NCBI RefSeq assembly: GCF_040958695.1
Contig: NZ_CP162599.1
Span: 3,196,001-3,260,000 of the forward strand
Source of the DNA: Ornithinibacillus sp. 4-3
GTDB lineage: Bacteria; Bacillota; Bacilli; Bacillales; Amphibacillaceae
Reading direction: 5' to 3'
Length of the DNA: 64,000 nucleotides
Part shown: positions 53,956 through 62,610 of the stretch, one piece after another
Layout: each line of letters begins with the position of its first letter
Numbering within the stretch: position 1 is the stretch's first letter
The notes under the pieces: generated by a model
What the model saw: only the letters and a program-made list of their open reading frames with translations
Database searches by the model: none
Told to the model about the DNA's origin: nothing
Translations under genes and position numbers: made by a program

Positions 53956-55536
53956 CTATTCTTCTATTGTCACATTCCAAAACAACGGTCCAAGTGGCGA
54001 TTCCAAACCTTGTACCTTATCACTTATCCCATACAATGTACTTGTTCCACCTAAATTAATAACCGGTAAGTAATCCCAGTTATACGCTTGTAAGTCTTCC
54101 CAAATTTCTCTTGATTCTTCAATGCTCGCTGCATTTTCAATCTCTTTTATTTGATCTGTAATATAATTATCTGCAATTCCACCTGCCCATGTCGGGCTCA
54201 ATGATAAGAGCTGTGGCGGAGTACTGACCATAGATAATCCTAATGGGAAAATATCCCATAATGTAGGATCCGCTTGGCGCTCTGTCTTTGTTGGCCAGTC
54301 AAATACTTCTAATTTTGTATTCATTCCGATTCTCTGAAGCTGCTCTTCCAGTACTACAGCCATTGTATACATATATTCATAATCACGTGTTGCCATTATT
54401 TTAATTTCTTCACCATCATACCCAGCTTCTTCTAATAATTCTTTTGCTTTCTCTTGATTATTTTGATTAAAGTGCTCGCTGCCAGCATCGCTTTTCCAAA
54501 ATGGTAAATCTACATGCATATAACTTGGATCTAACCAATAAAAGTCTTTATTTGGAAATGCAGCCATCATCACTTCATCATAATCTAATGCATAATTAAT
54601 CGCTTTACGAATTGTTGGGTTTGAGACAATTCCTTCCGTTAAATTCAATTTAAAAATCATGTTAGATCCAGGGATTAAAATCGGGTCTATACCATCTGTG
54701 TTTTGCAATAACTCATAATTATCATAAGGAATATTATAAGCAAAATCATATTCTCCTGATTGTAAACCAGCCAAACGTGTAGAACTATCTGATACTAAAT
54801 GAAAATAAATATTATCTACTAACGCTTCTTTCTTACCACCTAGACCAGTCGCTGGTAAATCTACTGCTTGGTATTCCTCATGCTTTGTAAAATGAATGTA
54901 TTGATCCTGTCTCCACTCTTCTAATTGATAAGGACCTGTTCCAACATATTCCTCTATGCCTTCTGCTGGTGCCGCATCAACAATCTCTTTTGGCATAATT
55001 GCTGGTGCTGCTTTTGCAGTTGCTAATGTATTTAAGGTAAGCGATGAAGGGGAAGCTAATTCAAGTTCTACTGTATATTCATCTATTTCTGACCATGTTG
55101 CTGTTTTAAATAATTCTCCAGACACACTAGAAACCTCTGCCCAACGCTCCATTGATGCGATCACATCTTCTGCTTTCATTTCTTTTCCATTATGGAACTT
55201 AATTCCTTGTCTTAAATGAAAAATATAATTTTTATTATCTTCACTAATGTCAATTTTTTCAGCAAGCATCGGAATTGGTTCAAAATCTGCATCCGTTGTA
55301 ACAAGCGTTTCAAACATCAGCATTCCTGTATCACGAGAAGTTGTTGCCGCAGTTCTCGGAATATCCATTGTTGCCGGCGTTGCATCCAACGCTATATTTA
55401 ATACTGATTCTTCATTTGGATTTGCATTGTTACTTTCTATATCTTCAGTTTCACTGTCATCATTGTTCCCACAAGCAGTGAGACCTATCGTAATTAATAA
55501 TAATATTATAAATACCGGTCTAAACAATTGCTTCAC
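53956..55536 (-). CDS. ABC transporter family-5 substrate-binding lipoprotein (subgroup B, diverged)
   Basis: Binding lipoprotein of 526 residues starting at GTG, with GGGGAGGAATT upstream. The lipobox GLTAC gives the cysteine at residue 22. It shares PSSLTLNTLATAKAAPAIMPKEI, LAGLQSGEYDFAYNIPYDNYE and GPLFWNVTIEE with subgroup B but is the most diverged member (TPATMDIPRTAATTSRDTG opening). It is the first gene of the five-gene run and has a recognisable promoter. A short stretch of this gene is duplicated as a non-coding fragment at 52168. No permease or ATPase gene lies on either side. Confidence 0.91.
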   Translation of the reverse strand: MKQLFRPVFIILLLITIGLTACGNNDDSETEDIESNNANPNEESVLNIALDATPATMDIPRTAATTSRDTGMLMFETLVTTDADFEPIPMLAEKIDISEDNKNYIFHLRQGIKFHNGKEMKAEDVIASMERWAEVSSVSGELFKTATWSEIDEYTVELELASPSSLTLNTLATAKAAPAIMPKEIVDAAPAEGIEEYVGTGPYQLEEWRQDQYIHFTKHEEYQAVDLPATGLGGKKEALVDNIYFHLVSDSSTRLAGLQSGEYDFAYNIPYDNYELLQNTDGIDPILIPGSNMIFKLNLTEGIVSNPTIRKAINYALDYDEVMMAAFPNKDFYWLDPSYMHVDLPFWKSDAGSEHFNQNNQEKAKELLEEAGYDGEEIKIMATRDYEYMYTMAVVLEEQLQRIGMNTKLEVFDWPTKTERQADPTLWDIFPLGLSMVSTPPQLLSLSPTWAGGIADNYITDQIKEIENAASIEESREIWEDLQAYNWDYLPVINLGGTSTLYGISDKVQGLESPLGPLFWNVTIEE

Positions 55537-55585
55537 ATCTAATTCCTCCCCTGTTTTTTTATGCTCTCTTATTTTGATAAAATCG

Positions 55586-55613
55586 AGTATACCATACTTT
55601 TCCGATAAAACAA
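55586..55613 (-). promoter_or_regulatory. Promoter of binding protein gene 53956
   Basis: On the minus strand TTGTTT (55608-55613) and TATACT (55586-55591) with 16-nt spacing, about 50 nt before the GTG start. Confidence 0.5.
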
Positions 55614-55783
55614 CTATGAATTGATTTCAAAATAATATTTTATTTATAAAATCATGTCTAATACACTAATTGAGAAAGGGTTACAATATATAATACTTAA
55701 GTTGTGAATTTGATTTAATTAATCATTTTTAATGGATACTTAAGAAAAAAACGGAAGCCTTTCATATAAAATAAGCCATAAAA

Positions 55784-55811
55784 AAACGGGTGGAGAATCT
55801 CCTACCCGTTT
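55784..55811 (-). terminator. Terminator of the cupin dioxygenase gene
   Basis: AAACGGGTGGAG pairs with CTCCTACCCGTTT with one bulged base and a 3-nt loop. TTTTTTT follows on the minus strand. Confidence 0.85.
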
Positions 55812-55818
55812 ATGTTAA

Positions 55819-56412
55819 TTAAATTGTGATTAACGATTCAGTTGTATAACCTACTGGATGGTCATGAACCGTATAAATATTATCTTCCTCAGTAGATTTA
55901 AATACTTTAAAATGACGAAGCTGTTTCCCATATACATGAATAGTAACAACTGTATCATTGCCTTCAGGCTGTAATATATGACAATCTGCTGGAGGCAAAA
56001 GCTCTCCTGTACTGAGTGCATTTAAATTCATCGTTCCAGAATAACTTAATTTCACCTTATTGTCTTCTGGATAAGATTCCATTTGTAAATAATTATGGAT
56101 ACGCATTCTTCCTGTTACAATACCTTCTACTCCCCATGTACCATCATGATCATGTAATCCTGTCCTCTGTCCTGGCTCCCATATTAAGGCAAGGATTTCA
56201 AATCGATCTTGAGGATCACGATATAAAGAATGACGTGCATACTGATTCTTATCAGATTGAAGCGCCTCGATAGGGATTGGATTTTCTGACTGAATGAACT
56301 TGCTGACATAACGCTCGGTTCTTTCCACCCTTTCACTATCTAATTCTGTCTCTTCAACAATTTGCGTGATATCATTAACTAGATCTTTAAGTGAATAATT
56401 TTTTTCGTCCAT
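55819..56412 (-). CDS. Cysteine dioxygenase family (cupin) protein
   Basis: Non-heme iron cupin of the cysteine/thiol dioxygenase family, 197 residues. The iron ligands are H87 and H89 in GLHDHDGTWGVEG and H145 in PADCHIL. ALIWEPGQRTGLHDH and GMRIHNYLQ-type segments follow the bacterial CDO-like pattern. Family members oxidise cysteine, 3-mercaptopropionate or similar thiols to sulfinates. I choose the ATG at 56412 because GGGGAGAGAAT lies upstream; the 19-codon longer frame has no ribosome site. It lies 150 nt downstream of a GntR-family gene on the same strand, so it is a likely target of that regulator. Confidence 0.85.
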   Translation of the reverse strand: MDEKNYSLKDLVNDITQIVEETELDSERVERTERYVSKFIQSENPIPIEALQSDKNQYARHSLYRDPQDRFEILALIWEPGQRTGLHDHDGTWGVEGIVTGRMRIHNYLQMESYPEDNKVKLSYSGTMNLNALSTGELLPPADCHILQPEGNDTVVTIHVYGKQLRHFKVFKSTEEDNIYTVHDHPVGYTTESLITI

Positions 56413-56562
56413 TATATATTCTCTCCCCTTATCCGCAATGCTTAAGATAACATTCTGAAGTAGTCTCATATGGCATTGAGTACTCTATAAATACTGACAT
56501 CAGAAGTATCTTGTAGCAAAGCGATAAATTTAGTAATTATATTAGATATAAACCATTTCACT

Positions 56563-57249
56563 TTATTCAAAGCTTTTATAAGCTTTAACAGCCTTAATTA
56601 CTTGATCCAGACTTGAAAGGATATGTTCTATCATGGCTAATTCAGCACCTACTTTATCCCCTTTAGCCATAAAATTAAAGATATGTTGATGTTCTTCTCC
56701 TGCCTTAAGAATTTTATCCAAGTTTGTCGTAGGAATTAAACGTCTATATCTGTGAATATGGTCGTTTAGTTGATATAAAATATTACTGACCGTCTTATTC
56801 CTACTCATGTTATATATATAAGTATGAAACTGACCACCATAATAGAGAATGTTATCAATTGCTCGATCTTTAGGGGTTTCCTTAATCATATGTATAATAT
56901 TAGACAACTCCTGAAGGTCTTTATCAGTTGCATTTTCAGTAGCCTCTAAAATAGCAATCCCCTCTAATCTACTTCGAACATGAAAAATTTCACTAACTTC
57001 CTTAACAGATACAGGCGCGACTCTTAAACGTCCATTAACTTGTCTAACAACCAATGTTTCGAATTCAAGTCTTTGTAAAGCCTCTCGTAAAGGAGTACGA
57101 CTAATCCCTAGCTCATTGGATATAGTCTCTTCAACAATTGGCTCACCTGGATGAAGTTGACCTTCAATAATTCTTTTTTTTATTTCAAAATAAGCGATAT
57201 CTTTCGTGGAAATTCTTCTGTTTTGGGGATTACTGTTAACAATCCTCAT
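56563..57249 (-). CDS. GntR family (FCD domain) transcriptional regulator
   Basis: Regulator of 228 residues. The winged helix-turn-helix occupies about residues 15-75 (GQLHPGEPIVEETISNELGI then SRTPLREALQRLE), and the all-helical FCD ligand-binding domain follows, with metal-ligand-type residues in FHTYIYNMSRN and a terminal HI(L/F). The FCD class usually binds organic acids or amino acids. I choose the ATG at 57249, six nt after GGAGG; the ATG at 57255 abuts it. A 36-bp perfect palindrome with core TTGTATACAA lies immediately upstream, so autoregulation is likely. The cupin dioxygenase gene follows. Confidence 0.88.
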   Translation of the reverse strand: MRIVNSNPQNRRISTKDIAYFEIKKRIIEGQLHPGEPIVEETISNELGISRTPLREALQRLEFETLVVRQVNGRLRVAPVSVKEVSEIFHVRSRLEGIAILEATENATDKDLQELSNIIHMIKETPKDRAIDNILYYGGQFHTYIYNMSRNKTVSNILYQLNDHIHRYRRLIPTTNLDKILKAGEEHQHIFNFMAKGDKVGAELAMIEHILSSLDQVIKAVKAYKSFE

Positions 57250-57261
57250 AAGCATCCTCCA

Positions 57262-57297
57262 TATATTAGTATAATTGTATACAATTATACTAATATA
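57262..57297. promoter_or_regulatory. GntR operator: 36-bp perfect palindrome
   Basis: Both 18-nt arms match without a mismatch around GTATAC at 57277-57282. The core TTGTATACAA is typical for FCD-type GntR regulators. It overlaps the -10 box (TAGTAT, 57287-57292) of a promoter whose -35 is TTGACG (57311-57316, 18-nt spacing), indicating repression of the regulator gene. The rest of the interval to 57495 shows no gene. Confidence 0.8.
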
Positions 57298-57495
57298 CTA
57301 AAACCCAATTCGTCAATATTATTCAGATAATTCCCTGGAATAATATTATTCTGGCTAATAATCTTATTTGCTAAGACTCTAAGCTCCTTTACAGGCATTT
57401 ACCATTCTATATTGTCCTGTATGAGAATTTTTCACTTTTTTTCATATTCATGATTAAACTTGAATACAAAACTTCTTTTATTTCCTCAATAAAAT

Positions 57496-57540
57496 ACACC
57501 CTATAAAATAGTCTTTTTTAATGACTACTTTATAGGGTGT
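57496..57540 (-). terminator. Terminator of the FAD oxidoreductase-VOC operon
   Basis: ACACCCTATAAAATAGTC pairs with GACTACTTTATAGGGTGT with one mismatch. ATTTTATT follows on the minus strand. Confidence 0.75.
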
Positions 57541-57617
57541 TTTATTGTAGTGTAATTGAATGCCTGACTTCTTAGACATAGAAGCATACACTTTTATCTT
57601 AACAACTAAATCTACAA

Positions 57618-58430
57618 CTATTTCTCTTCTAAATGATAACGTCCGCCTGAGATTTCGAAGTCTTTCGCTATGTTTCCTTTAAAATTCACCTGGAACGGTT
57701 TTTCTCCACGCTCTTTTAGGATATTAGCTACTAATCCTTCACCAATTGGTTCACAGAAAACAAGATTTCCTCCTGGTAACCCCAATGTGCGACATGTTGC
57801 TTGAAGTTTATCATCCACATATGCTTCGCCAATTTCAGGTAAGTCCAGCCATTCCGACCAATTCTTAATCACCTGATTCACATCATGTACCGCAAAATGC
57901 ACATGCGAAAATTCCGCTTCTGTATCGTGTGGCGCAATTACTCCACGTTTTGTTAGATCCTCTCTTCTCTCAGCGTCTGATTCATTCCATTGAATAATAT
58001 ATGGAAGCTGGAGGTCTTCATCTTCTTTACCAATAAAAAGCAAATTCCATTCTAATAATGTACCATCTGGACGTTTTCTACTTAATGGAACTGGACCATT
58101 TACGGTTAAGCCTTTACTGCGAAAATGTTCAGCTGCTTGCTGAATATCTGAAGTTCGTACTACAAAACGTACAAAACCTTCATTATAATCACTTTCTATA
58201 ATCGTCTCAATCATACTATGCCTAGGGTGGTTCATTTGTTCAAGGGTTTGTTTATCCGATGTACCGATAATTTCAATATAGCTTAAATCAAAATAAGTAA
58301 GTACATTAAAAGTTGGCCGATTTCCATGCTTTCCTCCCTCTACCGCATGGATACCCTCTTCTTTTAAATCTGCAATTGCTTGATGTGGGTCTTCCATATA
58401 ATGAACAAGATGATCAAATTGAAAATCCAT
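57618..58430 (-). CDS. VOC family (glyoxalase-like) protein (1)
   Basis: Vicinal-oxygen-chelate protein of 270 residues of the glyoxalase-like type, with two VOC half-domains: FDHLVHYMEDPHQAIADLKEEG at the start and FSHVHFAVHDVNQVIKNWSEW near residue 175. The metal-ligand type residues H8 and the His/Glu set in the second half could bind a divalent ion, but no reaction can be assigned. It is a paralog of the protein at 61784. It lies 41 nt downstream of the FAD oxidoreductase gene, so the two probably form an operon. AGGGCTAG lies before the ATG. Confidence 0.8.
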   Translation of the reverse strand: MDFQFDHLVHYMEDPHQAIADLKEEGIHAVEGGKHGNRPTFNVLTYFDLSYIEIIGTSDKQTLEQMNHPRHSMIETIIESDYNEGFVRFVVRTSDIQQAAEHFRSKGLTVNGPVPLSRKRPDGTLLEWNLLFIGKEDEDLQLPYIIQWNESDAERREDLTKRGVIAPHDTEAEFSHVHFAVHDVNQVIKNWSEWLDLPEIGEAYVDDKLQATCRTLGLPGGNLVFCEPIGEGLVANILKERGEKPFQVNFKGNIAKDFEISGGRYHLEEK

Positions 58431-58471
58431 TTTATCTAGCCCTCCATTATGATTTATTTCATGTTAATTTT

Positions 58472-59635
58472 TTAAACTTGCTGCACCTTACAAAAACGAT
58501 CTGGTGAAAAAGGTGACATATCCATAAAAGTTTCTTTGCCAGCGACAATTTCCGTAATAACTCTACCAGACACAGGCGCTAACGCAATTCCGTCTCCTTC
58601 ATGTCCAGCACAAATATAGAGACCTGGAAGCTGACTTATTGCTCCAATAATAGGTAAGCCATCTGCCGTAAATGGACGAAATCCTATAAACGCGCGAATG
58701 ATACGAGTATCGGCTAGCTTTGGGAAAGCTTGTGCCGCTGCTGTACTTATTGCCCGCACAATAGCATCTGATGTACCTTGTTTAAAGCCCACAAACTCTC
58801 TAGAACCACCTATTAATATATTACCACTGGCAACTTGACCAATGACTAAGCCTACACCTGCTGGATTATTTGGATCCACTTCATTTCCTTTACTCTTCGC
58901 TGCTATATAGGCACCACTTAAAATATTTGAATGAAGTGTTGGTGGTAATTTTTCCGTCACTAGAATATGTCCTCGTCTAGGAATGATTGGAAGCTCAACT
59001 CCTAAGTCTTCAACTAATGGCGCCGTCCATACCCCTGTCGTTAAGATTACTTTATCTGCATATATTTTTTCTTTGTTCACTTCTACACCAATAACACGAT
59101 CTCCCTCTGTTAAAATGCGTGTTACCTTTGCTCCATAGCGAACCTCAGCACCAAGACGCTCTGCCGCGTTCACCAGTTCAAAGCTGGCCTTCATAGAGTT
59201 TACTTTTGCGTCATCCGCACACCATGTGGCTCCAAGTAAATGCTCCCCTAATTCCGGTTGCTTTGCGCGTACTTCCTTTGTTGATAGTGAATCTATTTTT
59301 ATTCCAAACTGGCGGAGCTGATCAGCGTGTTTTTCGACCATTTCCTTTTCCAGTTCATTTTCCATAATAATTAACCCGCCGCCTTTTTTATATTCTATAT
59401 CGGCACCGAGCTCTTCTTCTAATTGCTCGTACATTTTCGAGCTTTCTATTGCTAAATTTAAAGTTGGCCCTGGCTTTTTTGTCTGCAGTAAAATTCCTTG
59501 ATCACATGCAGAAGACGTCCCTGCAGCAATGTAATCACTCTCTAATAAAATGACATCCATCCCTGCCTTTGCTCCATAATAAGCAGTTGACGCACCAATG
59601 ATCCCACCACCAACTACAATAACACGTTGACTCAT
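58472..59635 (-). CDS. FAD-dependent amine/amino-acid oxidoreductase (DAO family)
   Basis: Glycine oxidase/sarcosine oxidase-type flavoprotein of 387 residues. The Rossmann FAD motif is VVGGGIIGASTAYYGAKAG (residues 7-25) with E36 after LL. The DAO-family segments ILTTGVWTAP, GHILVTEKLP and the terminal GHEGDGIALAPVSGR are intact. Such enzymes oxidise secondary or D-amino acids such as proline, sarcosine or glycine. I choose the ATG at 59635 because GGAGGAG lies just upstream. The VOC protein gene follows after 41 nt. The substrate could be an N-alkylated amino acid released by the island's hydrolases, but this is inference. Confidence 0.87.
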   Translation of the reverse strand: MSQRVIVVGGGIIGASTAYYGAKAGMDVILLESDYIAAGTSSACDQGILLQTKKPGPTLNLAIESSKMYEQLEEELGADIEYKKGGGLIIMENELEKEMVEKHADQLRQFGIKIDSLSTKEVRAKQPELGEHLLGATWCADDAKVNSMKASFELVNAAERLGAEVRYGAKVTRILTEGDRVIGVEVNKEKIYADKVILTTGVWTAPLVEDLGVELPIIPRRGHILVTEKLPPTLHSNILSGAYIAAKSKGNEVDPNNPAGVGLVIGQVASGNILIGGSREFVGFKQGTSDAIVRAISTAAAQAFPKLADTRIIRAFIGFRPFTADGLPIIGAISQLPGLYICAGHEGDGIALAPVSGRVITEIVAGKETFMDMSPFSPDRFCKVQQV

Positions 59636-59809
59636 ATTTACTCCTCCACTCATTCCAAATCCATATATTAATTATAATGATTTCATATCTCCAATAATAG
59701 TAAATACTACTATGCTAATTATATTCTGAATTTACAACAAATTATTTCTTCTCTACTTTCCCTTATAGTAGAATAGATAAAAAGCATACACAAGGAGGAA
59801 TTTTTTAGC

Positions 59810-61285
59810 ATGAAAATTTTAATCGGGCAGCTTATCCATGAAACGAATACCTTTTCCAATGTACCTACAGATATTGCAAAGTTTAAAGAATGGGACTTAC
59901 ACTATGGTACAGATGTAATTCAAAAACACCGTGGAGTTCGTTATTATTTAGGTGGTATGATTGCCGCATGTGAAGATAATGGTATAGAATATGTACCAAC
60001 ATTATCCGCAATGGCCCTCCCTGCTGGTCTTATTCCAGAAGAAACATATTTACGTCTTAAAAACGAGTTGTTAGATGCAATTAGAAGCCAAGAATCCTTT
60101 GATGCGATCGCTTTATCTTTGCATGGTGCTGGTGTAGTAGAAGGAATTGACGATATGGAAGGCGATTTACTCCAAGCAGTTCGATCAGAAGTCGGTAGTG
60201 ATATACCTATTGTTGTCTCCCTTGATTTACATGCAAATTTAACAGAACAAATGGTTTCAAATGCAGATATTACGCTCGGGAATATTTTGTATCCACATGA
60301 GGATTGTTATGAAATTGGCTACGAAACTATTACACTATTGAAACAATATACAGAAAGTAGAATCAAGCCAGTTACCCATTTAATAAACTTACCATTGATT
60401 ATGCCAACTTATACAACAGAACTCTCTCCAATGAAAGATTTAAATGATGCATGCGCACAGGCAGAACAAGATGAAAAGGTTTTAGACTGTACCATTTATC
60501 ATGGATTCCCATATACAGACATTGAACAAATGGGAGTGAGTGTGCTTGTCACTACGAATGATGATCCGGAGTTAGCAGAGCACACTGCAAAACAGATTGC
60601 TAGAGAAATTTGGAATGTTAAAGAAGAGTTATTTGTTAATCACCCTTCACCAGAGGGAGGATTAAAGCTAGCATTAGCCCATGAAGGAAACTCAGTAATC
60701 CTCAATGAAACTTCTGACAACCCTGGTGCTGGAACACCTGGGGATGGAACATATTTACTACGTGCCATGCTTGAAGCAAAAATCGAGAAGTCTTGCTTCG
60801 GATTTATGTGTGATCCAGAAGTTGCCAATATCGCACATAAAGCTGGAGCTGGTACGTATATTGATGTCAATCTTGGCGGTAAAACAGATGACTTACACGG
60901 AGAATCTTTAAAAGTACATGCCTATGTAAAATCACTTACAGATGGAAAATTTATTCAATCTTCGCCTATGGGACGTGGAAATCAGGTTAATCTTGGAAAG
61001 TCTGCCCGCTTAATTATTAACGGAGTAGACGTACTTGTAACCTCGATTAACACACAAGTAAAAGATGAAGTGTTTTTCACACTGCATGGCATTGATATTT
61101 CTGAGTATAAGGTAGTTGGTTTAAAATCAAGCAGTCATTTCCGGGCAGGATTTAATCCGATTAGCTCAAAAATTATTACCGTTGATTCACCTGGATTATC
61201 AACACTTGATCTATCGGTATTTCAAATTACGAAGCCAAAAATGGAATGCTATCCATTTCATGAAGTAAATCAGCTACCATTTTAA
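59810..61285 (+). CDS. M81 (MlrC-like) metallopeptidase (2)
   Basis: Paralog of the protein at 32608, 491 residues. QLIHETNTFS (7-16), SLDLHANLT (near 141-149) and DNPGAGTPGDGTYLLRAML are the conserved blocks with probable metal ligands. Unlike copy 1 it stands alone on the plus strand, without a racemase or DUF1177 partner. AAGGAGGAATTTTTTAGC precedes the ATG. It is divergent from the FAD oxidoreductase gene, with 174 nt between starts that would contain promoters for both. Like copy 1 it has no export signal. Confidence 0.87.
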   Translation: MKILIGQLIHETNTFSNVPTDIAKFKEWDLHYGTDVIQKHRGVRYYLGGMIAACEDNGIEYVPTLSAMALPAGLIPEETYLRLKNELLDAIRSQESFDAIALSLHGAGVVEGIDDMEGDLLQAVRSEVGSDIPIVVSLDLHANLTEQMVSNADITLGNILYPHEDCYEIGYETITLLKQYTESRIKPVTHLINLPLIMPTYTTELSPMKDLNDACAQAEQDEKVLDCTIYHGFPYTDIEQMGVSVLVTTNDDPELAEHTAKQIAREIWNVKEELFVNHPSPEGGLKLALAHEGNSVILNETSDNPGAGTPGDGTYLLRAMLEAKIEKSCFGFMCDPEVANIAHKAGAGTYIDVNLGGKTDDLHGESLKVHAYVKSLTDGKFIQSSPMGRGNQVNLGKSARLIINGVDVLVTSINTQVKDEVFFTLHGIDISEYKVVGLKSSSHFRAGFNPISSKIITVDSPGLSTLDLSVFQITKPKMECYPFHEVNQLPF

Positions 61286-61288
61286 CTT

Positions 61289-61322
61289 ATCAATCCTAGC
61301 TACAGCTGTGGCTAGGATTGAT
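61289..61322. terminator. Bidirectional terminator overlapping the end of the SLAP gene
   Basis: ATCAATCCTAGC (61289-61300) pairs with GCTAGGATTGAT (61311-61322), with TTTTC after it on the plus strand. The stop codon of the SLAP-domain gene (61312-61314) lies within the right arm. Confidence 0.75.
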
Positions 61323-61701
61323 TTTCGATTTCCACTATCCATGCTGTGTTTTTTGACTTATCTTCTGTTAGCATGGATTCTTTTTGAAAAACAAATGACC
61401 ATGGCTGCCAAGCATTAGCTTTTATTTGTAAATCCGTTGTGAAACTTTCTCTCGCAATGGGTTCTCCATCTTGCGCTAATACTTCAACATGCACCTTTTT
61501 CAAATGAATCATCCTGTCATAACCATTCCCAATCAAAACGGTTGCAACAATTGCCCCATTTTTCTTATACTTCCCACGAAACAAGATAATAGATAACATA
61601 TCTTGTTCTATGATTTTCCCACTCGCAAATTGAAGAAGGCGTTCCCTTTCTAAATCTGTGACTTGTTCGTCCCATACTGGATGAAAATCAATATTTGCCA
61701 T
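61312..61701 (-). CDS. SLAP-domain protein
   Basis: Small protein of 129 residues made almost entirely of one SLAP domain, the module first seen in S-layer-associated and accessory Sec system proteins of Bacillaceae. The pattern IIEQDMLSIILFRGKYKKNG, VLIGNGYDRMIHLKKVHVEV, FTTDLQIKANAWQPWSFVF is the evidence. No signal peptide or other domain is present, so it acts inside the cell. GAGGTGAGTGAT precedes the ATG chosen at 61701; the 10-codon longer frame has no support. No S-layer or SecA2/SecY2 gene is nearby, and its role here is unknown. Confidence 0.7.
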   Translation of the reverse strand: MANIDFHPVWDEQVTDLERERLLQFASGKIIEQDMLSIILFRGKYKKNGAIVATVLIGNGYDRMIHLKKVHVEVLAQDGEPIARESFTTDLQIKANAWQPWSFVFQKESMLTEDKSKNTAWIVEIENQS

Positions 61702-61740
61702 ATCACTCACCTCTTTTTCACAGTTTATCATAACACGAAA

Positions 61741-61766
61741 GGCGCGATTCTAATTAAAATCGCGCC
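61741..61766 (-). terminator. Terminator of the AbgB-VOC operon
   Basis: GGCGCGATT (61741-61749) pairs with AATCGCGCC (61758-61766), an 8-nt loop, with TTTCG on the minus strand. Confidence 0.75.
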
Positions 61767-61783
61767 TGAAAATATATGCTTAT

Positions 61784-62593
61784 TTATTTCTTCTCATATC
61801 TCCCATTTGCCAGCTCAAATAAACCCTTTTCTTTTCCACCTGATAGATTCACTTGGAAAATTTTTTCTCCACGAGTTGCCAATACAGATGAAACAATACC
61901 TTCATCGATTGGGCTACAAAACTGCAGATTTCCACCTGGGAGGCTTAGCTTACGACATCTTGCTTGCAAAGCATCATCAACAAAAGATTCACCTAGTTCT
62001 TCAAGCTTTAAAAGACGTATCCATTTCCTCACCGTTTCATCTACATCATGTACTGCTAATAATACTTCTTTTAATAGGTAGTCTTCTTCATGTGGAGCAA
62101 TAATCCCCTTGCTTGTTAATTCGTCTTTTCTCTCTTCTTCTGCCTCATCCCATTGAATAATATAAGGCATTTCTAATGTAGCATCATCCGTGCCTACATA
62201 TAATAATTGCCAAGTGACTTCTGATCCATCTGGACGTTTTCGCGCGCGCTTCATTGGCCCGTTTACTGTTAATCCTTCTGCCTTGAAATGCGCTGCCGCT
62301 CGCTTGATATCATTAGTGCTGACAACTAAACGAGAGAAGCCCTCTGCGAAATCATCATTAATAATGGATTGCATCAATGTATGTGGTAAATGGTTGATCT
62401 TCGTAAAAACTTCTTTATCTTCTACACCAAAAAACTCGATATAAGATAAATCAAAATAACTTAATATATTATAAGAACCTAAATCAGGATGCTTCCCACC
62501 CATCACAGCATGAATTCCTTGCTCTTTTAGAAAAGGTATTGCCTGCTTTGGTTCATTCATATAATGTACAACATGATCAAATGTAAAATGCAT
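61784..62593 (-). CDS. VOC family (glyoxalase-like) protein (2)
   Basis: VOC protein of 269 residues, paralog of the protein at 57618: FDHVVHYMNEPKQAIPFLKEQG, YFDLSYIEFFG, TVNGPMKRARKRPDGS, IIQWDE and GIIAPHEED are shared in order. I choose the ATG at 62593, eight nt after GAGAGG; the GTG at 62602 directly abuts it. It lies 17 nt downstream of the AbgB-like hydrolase gene, so they are co-transcribed. The two VOC genes thus follow different enzymes (flavin oxidase and amidohydrolase), suggesting a general processing or binding role for related products. Confidence 0.8.
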   Translation of the reverse strand: MHFTFDHVVHYMNEPKQAIPFLKEQGIHAVMGGKHPDLGSYNILSYFDLSYIEFFGVEDKEVFTKINHLPHTLMQSIINDDFAEGFSRLVVSTNDIKRAAAHFKAEGLTVNGPMKRARKRPDGSEVTWQLLYVGTDDATLEMPYIIQWDEAEEERKDELTSKGIIAPHEEDYLLKEVLLAVHDVDETVRKWIRLLKLEELGESFVDDALQARCRKLSLPGGNLQFCSPIDEGIVSSVLATRGEKIFQVNLSGGKEKGLFELANGRYEKK

Positions 62594-62610
62594 ATAGGGC
62601 ACCTCTCAAC

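Noticed and set aside
55216..55624. Antisense frames over the start of binding protein 53956
   Set aside because: They mirror the signal-peptide and linker codons of the real gene; no independent support.
61663..62103. Long plus-strand frames opposite the VOC(2) gene
   Set aside because: Antisense shadows of a well-supported gene with no ribosome site or family resemblance.
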